A program made the position numbers and the translations under genes. A stretch of 32,500 bases of DNA from NCBI RefSeq assembly GCF_002208135.1, contig NZ_CP021646.1:1-32500 (forward strand), in the 5' to 3' direction. The DNA is from Pseudoalteromonas piscicida. GTDB taxonomy: Bacteria; Pseudomonadota; Gammaproteobacteria; Enterobacterales; Alteromonadaceae. This document shows, in pieces, positions 24,615 through 32,500 of this stretch; position 1 is the first letter of the stretch; each line of letters begins with the position of its first letter. Below the pieces are notes generated by a model, which was not told where the DNA came from, searched no databases, and saw nothing but the letters and a program-made list of their open reading frames with translations.

Positions 24615-25127
24615 TTAAGCTTGCTTTGCAGCGAACTTAGCTTCTTTTTCAAGCTTCTTACGAATACGATCACGCTTTAGAGGCGATAGATAATCGATAA
24701 ATAGTTTGCCAACTAAGTGGTCTAGTTCGTGTTGAATACAAACGGCAAGTAAACCATCAGCGTCTAACTCAAACGCTTCGCCTTTATCGTTCGTTGCTTT
24801 TACCGTGACGGTTTCCGCGCGATCTACTTTTGCGTATGAGTATGGCACTGACAAGCAGCCTTCTTCACTCACAGTAGAACCATCGCGTTTGGTTATTTCT
24901 GGATTGATTAATACGCGCGGCTCATTGCGCTCTTCAGAAACGTCAATAACAACGATTCGCTGATGAATATCAACTTGCGTAGCCGCAAGGCCGATACCAT
25001 TTTCATCATACATGGTTTCCAGCATGTCTTTAACTATTTGACGTACTTCGTCATTAACCTCTGCTACAGGCTGTGCGACAGTGCGTAAACGCTCATCTGG
25101 GAACTTTAAAACTTCTAATATGGCCAT
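24615..25127 (-). CDS. def: Peptide deformylase
   Basis: Def removes the N-formyl group from nascent proteins, undoing the mark set by Fmt. The three metal-site motifs are present: [14 protein letters not shown] (motif 1), EEGCLSVP with the metal-binding Cys (motif 2) and QHELDHLVG with the two His ligands and catalytic Glu (motif 3). Length is 170 aa (169 in E. coli). It heads def-fmt-rsmB-trkA and is divergent from the LysM gene, sharing a 127-bp intergenic region that contains a predicted promoter and short direct repeats. Confidence 0.96.
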   Translation of the reverse strand: MAILEVLKFPDERLRTVAQPVAEVNDEVRQIVKDMLETMYDENGIGLAATQVDIHQRIVVIDVSEERNEPRVLINPEITKRDGSTVSEEGCLSVPYSYAKVDRAETVTVKATNDKGEAFELDADGLLAVCIQHELDHLVGKLFIDYLSPLKRDRIRKKLEKEAKFAAKQA

Positions 25128-25150
25128 GATTACCCTAAGTCAATTTATCG

Positions 25151-25180
25151 TGTAAGCTGTTGTAAGCTAGTGTATGGTCT
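25151..25180. repeat. Short direct repeats with 10-bp period in the def/lysM intergenic region
   Basis: TGTAAGCT occurs at 25151-25158 and 25161-25168, and a partial copy TGTATGGT at 25171-25178. All three are spaced by exactly 10 bp, so they face the same side of the helix. They overlap the predicted -10 of def. They may be a regulator site or chance. Confidence 0.4.
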
Positions 25181-25196
25181 TATTTTAGCCATTCAA
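25169..25196 (-). promoter_or_regulatory. Predicted sigma-70 promoter for def-fmt-rsmB-trkA
   Basis: On the minus strand TTGAAT (25191-25196) and TACACT (25169-25174) are spaced by 16 bp, each matching 4/6 of consensus. It lies about 42 bp upstream of the def ATG. The -10 overlaps the third TGTA repeat. Confidence 0.35.
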
Positions 25197-25254
25197 GTTC
25201 CCCTTTAACAGGTTTTGGTGGATAATAACCAAAAATAACCACAAGGAAGCCATC

Positions 25255-26394
25255 ATGAAATATCCGATTGCTGCATTAATACTCGCTAGCTGCTCAGTCT
25301 TCTCTGTGAGAGCGGACACTCTGGCCGTCAAAGCAGATGCGCCACAGCGCTATGTGGTGAAAAAAGGCGATACCTTGTGGGATATTTCAAAAATGTACTT
25401 ACGCTCTCCATGGAAGTGGAAGCAATTGTGGCAATGGAACCCTAGTATTCAAAACCCAGATCTGATTTACCCGGGAGATAGCCTTAAGCTACTCTACGAT
25501 GAAAATGGTAATCCAATGCTGGTGTTAGACAAAGGCGTGAAGAAGCTGTCGCCGCATGCGCGTATTGTTAACCAAAAATCGACTGCCATTCCTACTTTGC
25601 CACTACCCATCATGGAACCGTTTTTGCGTTTCGAGCAAGCGCTTTCTGAATCTGAGTTTTCTGACAGCCCGATTGTACTGGGAGCTAACCGCAATATTAA
25701 AAATGCGACTCCAGGTCATCTTCTATATATCAAAGCTGATTTAGTTAAAGGCGGGCACTATGCCATCTATCGTCGCGGTGAAATCTATCGCACGTTGGAG
25801 GGTCAACAGAAACTAGGTATGGAGGCGGTGCTGGTTGGCACAGGTCATGTGGTCGAGCAAGGTGATCTGGCTGCGGGACGCCCAGCAAAGCTACAGTTAG
25901 AAGTTGCCAAGCAAGAAGTCAGAGCCGGGGATATTGTGCTGCCCCTATCTACAGGACAAAGCTTTCCGGCACAGTTTTCTATGTCTCGTCCAAAGCAGCA
26001 AACTTCAGGCCGCATTATTGCCAGCGATAACAAACTTAGAGAGTTTAGTACCATGAGTGTTGTGGTGCTTGATGTAGGGAGTAAAGCACAACTAAAAGAG
26101 GGACATGTCCTTGATATTATAAGGCAGTCGCCTACAGTTATAGAAAGTCAACATGGTCCGCGCTATATAGAAGATGCATCACGACTCGACAAGATGATCA
26201 CTGAAGTGGGATCTTGGTTTGGTGAGGACAACGATGACGATAGCGTGGTATGGCATATGCCAAAGGAAAAAGTCGGTGAGCTAATGATCTTTAAAGTGTA
26301 TGAAGACTTAAGCTACGCAATGGTAGTTGAGACTTCGGAGCCGATCCGTATTGGTGATCATGTACAAGCATTCAAGGAAACCGCCAGTAACTAA
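25255..26394 (+). CDS. LysM domain peptidoglycan-binding exported protein
   Basis: The N-terminus MKYPIAALILASCSVFSVRA is a signal peptide with probable cleavage after Ala20. A single LysM domain at about 32-80 (RYVVKKGDTLWDISKMYL ... IYPGDSLKLLY) binds peptidoglycan glycan chains. The remaining 300 residues show no catalytic motif I know; they look like beta-rich repeats with G-D-I/H turns (EVRAGDIVLP, IRIGDHVQA). Length is 379 aa. A LysM gene of this kind directly upstream of dprA, divergent from def, is a conserved arrangement in Shewanella-like genomes. The biological role is unknown. It may be cotranscribed with dprA, 47 nt downstream. Confidence 0.88.
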   Translation: MKYPIAALILASCSVFSVRADTLAVKADAPQRYVVKKGDTLWDISKMYLRSPWKWKQLWQWNPSIQNPDLIYPGDSLKLLYDENGNPMLVLDKGVKKLSPHARIVNQKSTAIPTLPLPIMEPFLRFEQALSESEFSDSPIVLGANRNIKNATPGHLLYIKADLVKGGHYAIYRRGEIYRTLEGQQKLGMEAVLVGTGHVVEQGDLAAGRPAKLQLEVAKQEVRAGDIVLPLSTGQSFPAQFSMSRPKQQTSGRIIASDNKLREFSTMSVVVLDVGSKAQLKEGHVLDIIRQSPTVIESQHGPRYIEDASRLDKMITEVGSWFGEDNDDDSVVWHMPKEKVGELMIFKVYEDLSYAMVVETSEPIRIGDHVQAFKETASN

Positions 26395-26403
26395 GTGGTA
26401 GTA

Positions 26404-26439
26404 TTTCTCCTTGAATGAGTCAGTAAACTCAAGGAGAGA
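26404..26439 (+). promoter_or_regulatory. Hairpin that would sequester the dprA ribosome binding site
   Basis: TCTCCTTGA (26406-26414) is an exact reverse complement of TCAAGGAGA (26429-26437), with a 14-nt loop; one G-T and one A-T pair extend it to 26404/26439. The right arm contains the dprA Shine-Dalgarno AAGGAG (26431-26436), 5 nt before the ATG. No T-tract follows, so it is not a terminator. Folding would hide the start site of dprA. Confidence 0.6.
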
Positions 26440-26441
26440 GT

Positions 26442-27524
26442 ATGAAACAAACTCAATTAGCTCAAGCTTTGGCGTTAACTTTGTGTCAAGGGTTGGGTAT
26501 CAAAACCATCACAGCATTACTTGATCAAGTCTCCCTCACGCAATTATTCACGTTAAGCAAAGTTGAACTTTGCGAACTTGGGCTACAAGAAAATGTTGCC
26601 ACGAATCTAGCACGCACAGATTGGTCTCGTATTGAGCGCATACTGGCTTACTGTCAACGTCAGCAAATTTATGTTGTATCATTGTTTTCTCCCGAATATC
26701 CCGAGCAATTAAAAGAGATCTGTCACCCTCCCTTGGTGCTATTTTGCAAAGGGAATACAGCGTTATTAAAACAACCACAAATTGCAGTTGTCGGTAGTCG
26801 TAGTTCAACGAGAACTGGCCTTGGGCTTGCACATGAATTTGCACAGGGCTTAAGTCGCTCGGGGTTGGTGGTGACATCGGGTATGGCGAGAGGGATTGAT
26901 GGCGCAGCGCACCAAGGTGCACTTGATGTTCAAGGAGGAACTATTGCCGTGCTAGGTACAGGCGTTGATGTTGTTTACCCCAAGCGTCATCAACGGCTTT
27001 ATGAAGACATCGTGCAGCATGGTTTGGTGGTGAGTGAATTCTTACCAAATACTCCGGCAAATAGTAATCATTTTCCGCGGCGTAATCGCATAATCTCGGG
27101 TTTATCTTTGGGTGTTTTGTTGGTTGAAGCCGAAGTAAAAAGTGGCTCGCTAATTACCGCACGCTATGCACTGGAGCAAAACAAAGAAGTGTTTGCGATC
27201 CCTGGCTCAATAAAAAATCGATTAAGTAGCGGTTGTCATTACCTGATTAAGCAAGGGGCAAAACTCACCGAAAATATTGAGGATATTTTGGAAGAAGTGA
27301 GCTTTTTTTGTGAAAACAGTCTATATAGTATAGAAATAGGGGAGCAAAAAGAGGAGCAATGTCCCGTATTAGAAAACCTTGGCTTTGAGGTGACGTCAGT
27401 TGACACTTTAACGCAAAGGACCCAGTGGCCAGTAGAGCAGGTGATTGCCAGACTATTGGACCTAGAACTCGAAGATAAAGTAGAGCGTGTACTCGACGGC
27501 TACATAAAACTCGCGAGGGGTTAA
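26442..27524 (+). CDS. dprA: DNA processing protein DprA (Smf)
   Basis: DprA binds incoming single-stranded DNA and loads RecA during natural transformation. The central Rossmann-like domain (about 80-290) has [40 protein letters not shown] and [14 protein letters not shown]-terminal winged-helix region follows (about 310-360: [20 protein letters not shown]). An N-terminal helical segment of about 80 residues precedes it. Length is 360 aa, normal for the family. It is followed after 4 nt by smg. A strong Shine-Dalgarno is present but lies in a hairpin. Confidence 0.94.
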   Translation: MKQTQLAQALALTLCQGLGIKTITALLDQVSLTQLFTLSKVELCELGLQENVATNLARTDWSRIERILAYCQRQQIYVVSLFSPEYPEQLKEICHPPLVLFCKGNTALLKQPQIAVVGSRSSTRTGLGLAHEFAQGLSRSGLVVTSGMARGIDGAAHQGALDVQGGTIAVLGTGVDVVYPKRHQRLYEDIVQHGLVVSEFLPNTPANSNHFPRRNRIISGLSLGVLLVEAEVKSGSLITARYALEQNKEVFAIPGSIKNRLSSGCHYLIKQGAKLTENIEDILEEVSFFCENSLYSIEIGEQKEEQCPVLENLGFEVTSVDTLTQRTQWPVEQVIARLLDLELEDKVERVLDGYIKLARG

Positions 27525-27528
27525 GAAG

Positions 27529-28002
27529 ATGTTTGATATTCTAATGTATTTATTTGAGAACTATATTCACAGTGAGGCAGAAATCTTTGTCGAACAAAAT
27601 GAACTCACCGATGAACTCCTTCGCGCCGGCTTTAATCAAGGCGAAATATACAAAGCGCTTGATTGGCTTGAGCAACTTGCAGATTTACAGCACAGTGACG
27701 AAAACCCCTACTTAAATGCTAAACCGGATCATGCAACACGGATCTACACCGACAGCGAATGCAATATGCTAGACGTAGAAAGCCGTGGCTTTTTAATGTT
27801 TGTGGAACAAGTCGGAGTCATTGACAGTACCACCAGAGAAATGGTGATGGACCGCTTATTCGCGTTAGATAAAATCTATATCAGTCTAGATGACTTAAAG
27901 TGGGTGATACTAATGGTGCTATTTAATGTGCCGGGTAAAGAACATGCTTATGCGCAGATGGAAGATCTGATTTTTACCGAGCCTGCATCTGTAGTGCATT
28001 AA
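27529..28002 (+). CDS. smg: Smg family protein (DUF494)
   Basis: The 157 aa protein begins [20 protein letters not shown], the typical Smg start, and contains [19 protein letters not shown]. coli Smg is also 157 aa. It is a small cytoplasmic acidic protein found next to dprA in many gammaproteobacteria; its function is not established. It starts 4 nt after dprA and is probably translated from the same mRNA. A strong hairpin follows. Confidence 0.92.
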   Translation: MFDILMYLFENYIHSEAEIFVEQNELTDELLRAGFNQGEIYKALDWLEQLADLQHSDENPYLNAKPDHATRIYTDSECNMLDVESRGFLMFVEQVGVIDSTTREMVMDRLFALDKIYISLDDLKWVILMVLFNVPGKEHAYAQMEDLIFTEPASVVH

Positions 28003-28030
28003 CTCTGCTCTAGCACGACAAGTTTCCTTT

Positions 28031-28060
28031 GGTAAGTTGAGTTCGAAACCTCAACTTACC
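28031..28060 (+). terminator. Strong hairpin after smg, probable terminator
   Basis: GGTAAGTTGAG (28031-28041) pairs perfectly over 11 bp with CTCAACTTACC (28050-28060), loop TTCGAAAC. It is followed by GTCTTTC, a poor T-tract. Position after smg and before a good promoter supports a role in ending the dprA-smg transcript. Confidence 0.6.
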
Positions 28061-28136
28061 GTCTTTCAAATAACACTTCTCGCTTCGTTAAAAATGCTGA
28101 TATCAAGTATTTGCAGGGGGAATTTCCATCATTTCC

Positions 28137-28164
28137 TTGACCCTAACAACAAGGCGATTATATT
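28137..28164 (+). promoter_or_regulatory. Predicted sigma-70 promoter for yrdD-tsaC-hemF
   Basis: TTGACC (28137-28142) and TATATT (28159-28164) are separated by 16 bp and match 5/6 at both elements. Transcription would start near 28171, about 30 nt before the yrdD ATG. A small palindrome, GCGCA-TATT-TGCGC (28167-28180), lies at the expected start site. Confidence 0.55.
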
Positions 28165-28200
28165 AGGCGCATATTTGCGCAAGCGGGCGGTGGTAAAGCG

Positions 28201-28763
28201 ATGAGTAAAATAGACCATGCATTATTTAATGCAGACAAACATGCATTAGAAAAAGAGTATGAAGTATGCCCAGAATGTGGCTCTGAGCTGGTAATAAAAA
28301 ACAGCAAAAATGGTCCATTTATTGGCTGCGCTAGCTACCCGACTTGTGATTACATTCGACCGCTTGCACATCATGATAGCCATATAATTAAAGTGCTGGA
28401 AGATGTGGCTTGTCCTGAGTGCGGCAAAGATCTAGTGATAAAAAATGGCCGCTATGGCATGTTTATAGGCTGTACAGGGTATCCCGATTGCCACTATATT
28501 GGTCATGAAGATGCACCACCCACCGTGGCATTACCCGCGTGTCCAAAATGTCAAAAAGGTAATCTAATTCAGCGTAAAAATAAGTTTGGTAAACACTTCT
28601 ATAGTTGTGATACTTATCCAAGTTGTAAGTATACCTTGAACGCTAAGCCTCTAGAGCAGACTTGTCCTGAGTGTCATTGGCCCGTGCTGGTGGAGAAAAC
28701 CAGGGCGGGTAAAGCTGTGCTACAATGCCCACAAAAATCATGTCAAAAGATAGTGGAAATACC

Positions 28764-28767
<4 letters not shown>
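28201..28767 (+). CDS. yrdD: Topoisomerase I-type zinc-finger protein (YrdD)
   Basis: The 188 aa protein consists of four C4 zinc ribbons like those at the C-terminus of DNA topoisomerase I: CPECGSELVIKNSKNGPFIGC, CPECGKDLVIKNGRYGMFIGC, CPKCQKGNLIQRKNKFGKHF and CPECHWPVLVEKTRAGKAVL, each closed by a second Cys pair. No topoisomerase catalytic domain is present. E. coli YrdD has similar size and position beside tsaC. Such ribbons bind single-stranded nucleic acid, but the role here is not known. Its TGA overlaps the tsaC GTG (GTGA), so the two are coupled. Confidence 0.9.
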
Positions 28768-30261
<1,494 letters not shown>

Positions 30262-30267
30262 TAGAGT

Positions 30268-30292
30268 AAAAAGGAGCCGAGGCTCCTTTTTT
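30268..30292. terminator. Bidirectional terminator between hemF and the chemoreceptor gene
   Basis: GGAGCC (30273-30278) pairs with GGCTCC (30281-30286), flanked by five As on the left and six Ts on the right. The symmetry serves hemF on the plus strand and the convergent chemoreceptor gene on the minus strand. Confidence 0.88.
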
Positions 30293-30307
30293 AGTTTTAG
30301 TGTTCAC

Positions 30308-31915
30308 TTAGCTTAATTTAAATCCTCGCACTTGCTCATCCAGATCGCGCGCAAGGGTGAGCAACTCTTCACTGATCTGTTTAGAGCCATGGGCATCAAC
30401 TAGCGAGCGCTCAGCATTATCGCTAATCGCCACTACGCTACGATTGATTTCTTCAGCGGCCAAGTTTTGTTGCTCAGTGGCATCGGCAATTTGTAGGTTT
30501 AAGGTATTAATTTCGTGCATCTGTGTCGAGATGTCTTTAAGCGCTTGGGCCACTTTCTTGACCTGATGTGCTCGGTCATCTGCTTCTTCGCAAGAAGCAC
30601 TCATTGCTGCCACGGTTTGCTGTGCCTCGGACTGTAACTTATCGATAGTACGTTTGATTTCATCGGTTGAATCATGTGTACGTGTCGCAAGTGTTCTGAC
30701 TTCGTCCGCAACAACCGCAAACCCTCTACCAGCTTCCCCGGCGCGTGCGGCTTCTATTGCTGCATTAAGCGCTAAGAGATTGGTCTGCTCCGCGATACTA
30801 CTGATCACTTCGAGTACTTTACCCACTTCTAGTGTTTGTGCTTGAAGCTGAGAAACTTGCTCTGCAGCTTGCCTGACATCTTGTGCTAATTGGTTGATAC
30901 TTTGCTCGGTATGATTAGCAACAGCCATACTTTCCTCTGCGAGGTGATTGCTGCTATCCGACTTTTCTGATGCAAAGTGGGTGGTATTTTTTACTTCACT
31001 TGAAGAGCTTTCAAGCTCATTGATCGCTGCTGCAACAGAGTCTGTCCCTTGTTTTTGCTCTTGAATGGCCAGCTCGGTAGTTTCCGCTGAGGCATATATA
31101 GATTCTGCTGAGTGAATAAGTATTTTCGAAGAGTTGGATAGCTGTGCAATATTGTCTTTAAAGCTATCCATCATTTTATTGAAGTTAATCGCCAAGCGTC
31201 CAAGCTCGTCATCGACTTGGTCGTCTATTCGTAGCGATAGGTCTTTATTCGTTGTTGCGAGGCGCATGGTTCTGCCTAGCGTTTTTAGTCGTACAATAAA
31301 GAGCTTCCTAAAAAGCACGCCTAAAATCACAAACGTAGTAATAAAGATGGCGGAGAGGAGGGCTGTGCTAAGCCACGTATTAGTGTGTACCGTATTATCA
31401 ATATCATCCAAAGAGTAGCTGATCCGCACAACACCGAGCACATCACCTTCCTTTGCCTGATGACAACCCAAGCAATTTGTTCCTTTATAGCTTTCTTTGG
31501 CCACCATCGGCTTTAAATAAGTCATGATGCGACTACCGTCGCGCTGTTCAATAACTAAGGTTTCTTTTCCGTTCAATGCATCAAACTCAGCCTCAGAGTT
31601 AGGTGCTTGATTTGCATTACCTGGACCGTAAAGCTTATTAACTTGCTCGGAGCGGATAATATGCGCGTCTTCGATATTTGGATGATTGCGAATTTTATCA
31701 CTCAGAATTTCACGGTTTGCCATGGTGCCGGTCAGCATCATAGTATTGATAGAGTCAAAGTAATTATCTGCCAGTAGCTTAATATTACTTTCGACTGTTT
31801 CTTCAGCGAGCGTCTTTTGTTGACTGCTGCTACTAAGGATACTGGCAATCAAGACGAGCACGCCCGTCACTGCCAATAACACATAAATTTTATGTTGAAT
31901 AGATTTCACACGCAT
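30308..31915 (-). CDS. Methyl-accepting chemotaxis protein with periplasmic c-type heme motif
   Basis: This is a transmembrane chemoreceptor of 535 aa. TM1 is at about 9-27, a periplasmic sensor at about 28-180, TM2 at about 181-202, HAMP at about 203-256, then a coiled-coil signalling domain. The hairpin tip begins [20 protein letters not shown] near 376 and continues to [14 protein letters not shown]. The sensor contains CLGCH (Cys148, Cys151, His152), a CxxCH covalent heme c site, shortly before TM2. This fits known heme-c PAS-like sensor receptors (Tll0287-like or Cache-like) that respond to redox state, O2 or NO. The tail lacks a CheR-tethering pentapeptide. The ATG at 31915 is preferred to a TTG at 31930. 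Ligand is inferred. Confidence 0.9.
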   Translation of the reverse strand: MRVKSIQHKIYVLLAVTGVLVLIASILSSSSQQKTLAEETVESNIKLLADNYFDSINTMMLTGTMANREILSDKIRNHPNIEDAHIIRSEQVNKLYGPGNANQAPNSEAEFDALNGKETLVIEQRDGSRIMTYLKPMVAKESYKGTNCLGCHQAKEGDVLGVVRISYSLDDIDNTVHTNTWLSTALLSAIFITTFVILGVLFRKLFIVRLKTLGRTMRLATTNKDLSLRIDDQVDDELGRLAINFNKMMDSFKDNIAQLSNSSKILIHSAESIYASAETTELAIQEQKQGTDSVAAAINELESSSSEVKNTTHFASEKSDSSNHLAEESMAVANHTEQSINQLAQDVRQAAEQVSQLQAQTLEVGKVLEVISSIAEQTNLLALNAAIEAARAGEAGRGFAVVADEVRTLATRTHDSTDEIKRTIDKLQSEAQQTVAAMSASCEEADDRAHQVKKVAQALKDISTQMHEINTLNLQIADATEQQNLAAEEINRSVVAISDNAERSLVDAHGSKQISEELLTLARDLDEQVRGFKLS

Positions 31916-32020
31916 CGCACCTGTACACAATTAGAACAGGGATTATGCATCTCTACTCAAGAACGGGATTTGACCTAGCGCAAAATAGCCGTGTAATTTT
32001 AATCAACCAATACTTTAGTC

Positions 32021-32470
32021 TTATTCTTGATTAATCATATGTGTCGCAAGCTGAGCGAGGGACTGCCTTAATCCTTCTCTTAATAATGGATTTCCTACCT
32101 CTAAGTCTAATGCTTTATTCATACAGTGCATCCATTGATCCCGTAAATCTTGGTCGATAGGAAAGGGCATATGGCGCATTCTTAAACGTGGGTGCCCATA
32201 TTTCTCCGCAAAAAGGTCTGGGCCGCCTAACCAACCAGAAAGAAATTCAAAAAATACCTGCCTGATCCTATCTAACGGTTGCGGATGCATATCGTAAAGC
32301 GGCTTTGCATAGGGATCGGTTGCCATAATATCGTAAAAGCGGTTAGCAAGATCGCGCGCGCCTGGTTCTCCACCAATGATTTCATAAGGTGTTTTTTCTG
32401 GAGTGGGGGCACTATTTGTTTGTTCTACGGTTGCATCTTTATTAAAGATACGTTTAATTAACTGCTTCAT
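32021..32470 (-). CDS. Group II truncated hemoglobin
   Basis: This 149 aa protein is a 2-on-2 globin of the trHbO (group II) type, which binds heme b and O2, NO or peroxide in the cytoplasm. Visible landmarks are LANRFYDIM (B helix with Phe-Tyr), WLGGPDLFAEKYGHPRLRMRH with the proximal His100 (F8), and RDQWMHCMNKAL with Trp113 at G8, the group II hallmark. About 27 residues at the N-terminus (Lys/Arg, then Thr/Pro-rich) precede the globin fold and are not usual for the family. It lies 105 nt upstream of the heme-c chemoreceptor in the same direction, so cotranscription is possible. Function (NO detoxification, O2 delivery or sensing) is not shown by the sequence. Confidence 0.92.
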   Translation of the reverse strand: MKQLIKRIFNKDATVEQTNSAPTPEKTPYEIIGGEPGARDLANRFYDIMATDPYAKPLYDMHPQPLDRIRQVFFEFLSGWLGGPDLFAEKYGHPRLRMRHMPFPIDQDLRDQWMHCMNKALDLEVGNPLLREGLRQSLAQLATHMINQE

Positions 32471-32500
32471 AATGACTCTTTCAAGGCGCTCTTATAACGA

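Noticed and set aside
31931..32020. A FliA (sigma-28) promoter for the chemoreceptor
   Set aside because: A TAAA is present, but no GCCGATAA-like -10 follows at 15-16 bp.

Overview
The window looks like the replication-origin end of the chromosome of a marine gammaproteobacterium of the Alteromonadales, most like Pseudoalteromonas (relatives: Shewanella, Vibrio). The evidence is gene order (dnaA-dnaN-recF-gyrB-glyQ-glyS, fadBA, pepQ-yigZ-trkH, trkA-rsmB-fmt-def, LysM-dprA-smg-yrdD-tsaC-hemF), moderate GC and typical protein sequences. The genus is inferred from memory of these families, not from a search. The sequence begins at the dnaA ribosome binding site, so oriC itself would lie just outside.

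Layout. 1-6050 (+): initiator DnaA, sliding clamp DnaN, RecF and GyrB, with two perfect ParB-type parS palindromes inside recF. 6226-9197 (+): the two glycyl-tRNA synthetase subunits. 9269-9715 (+): a small lipoprotein. 9784-13579 (-): tusA, then the fadBA beta-oxidation operon with a FadR-like operator. 13861-19366 (+): lytic transglycosylase Slt, PepQ, a frameshifted yigZ, and the K+ channel subunit TrkH. 19568-20871 (+): an unrecognised small protein and a PilZ (c-di-GMP) protein. 20955-25127 (-): trkA-rsmB-fmt-def (K+ uptake regulation, 16S rRNA methylation, initiator-Met formylation and deformylation). 25255-30261 (+): LysM protein, dprA, smg, yrdD, a frameshifted tsaC, hemF. 30308-32470 (-): a chemoreceptor with a periplasmic c-type heme motif and a truncated hemoglobin.

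How it fits together. Most genes are core housekeeping: chromosome replication and segregation, translation start and tRNA maturation, fatty-acid breakdown, cell-wall turnover and potassium uptake. The least standard part is the right end, where a heme-synthesis gene, a heme-c chemoreceptor and a globin sit side by side, suggesting a redox or gas-sensing neighbourhood.

Limits. I see no insertion sequence, prophage, CRISPR array, tRNA, rRNA or defence island, and no clearly new multi-gene system. Two conserved genes (yigZ, tsaC) are each broken by one missing G in a G-run, which looks more like a consensus error than biology. No intergenic stretch exceeds 300 bases after start-site correction. 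Promoter, operator and hairpin calls were made by eye.
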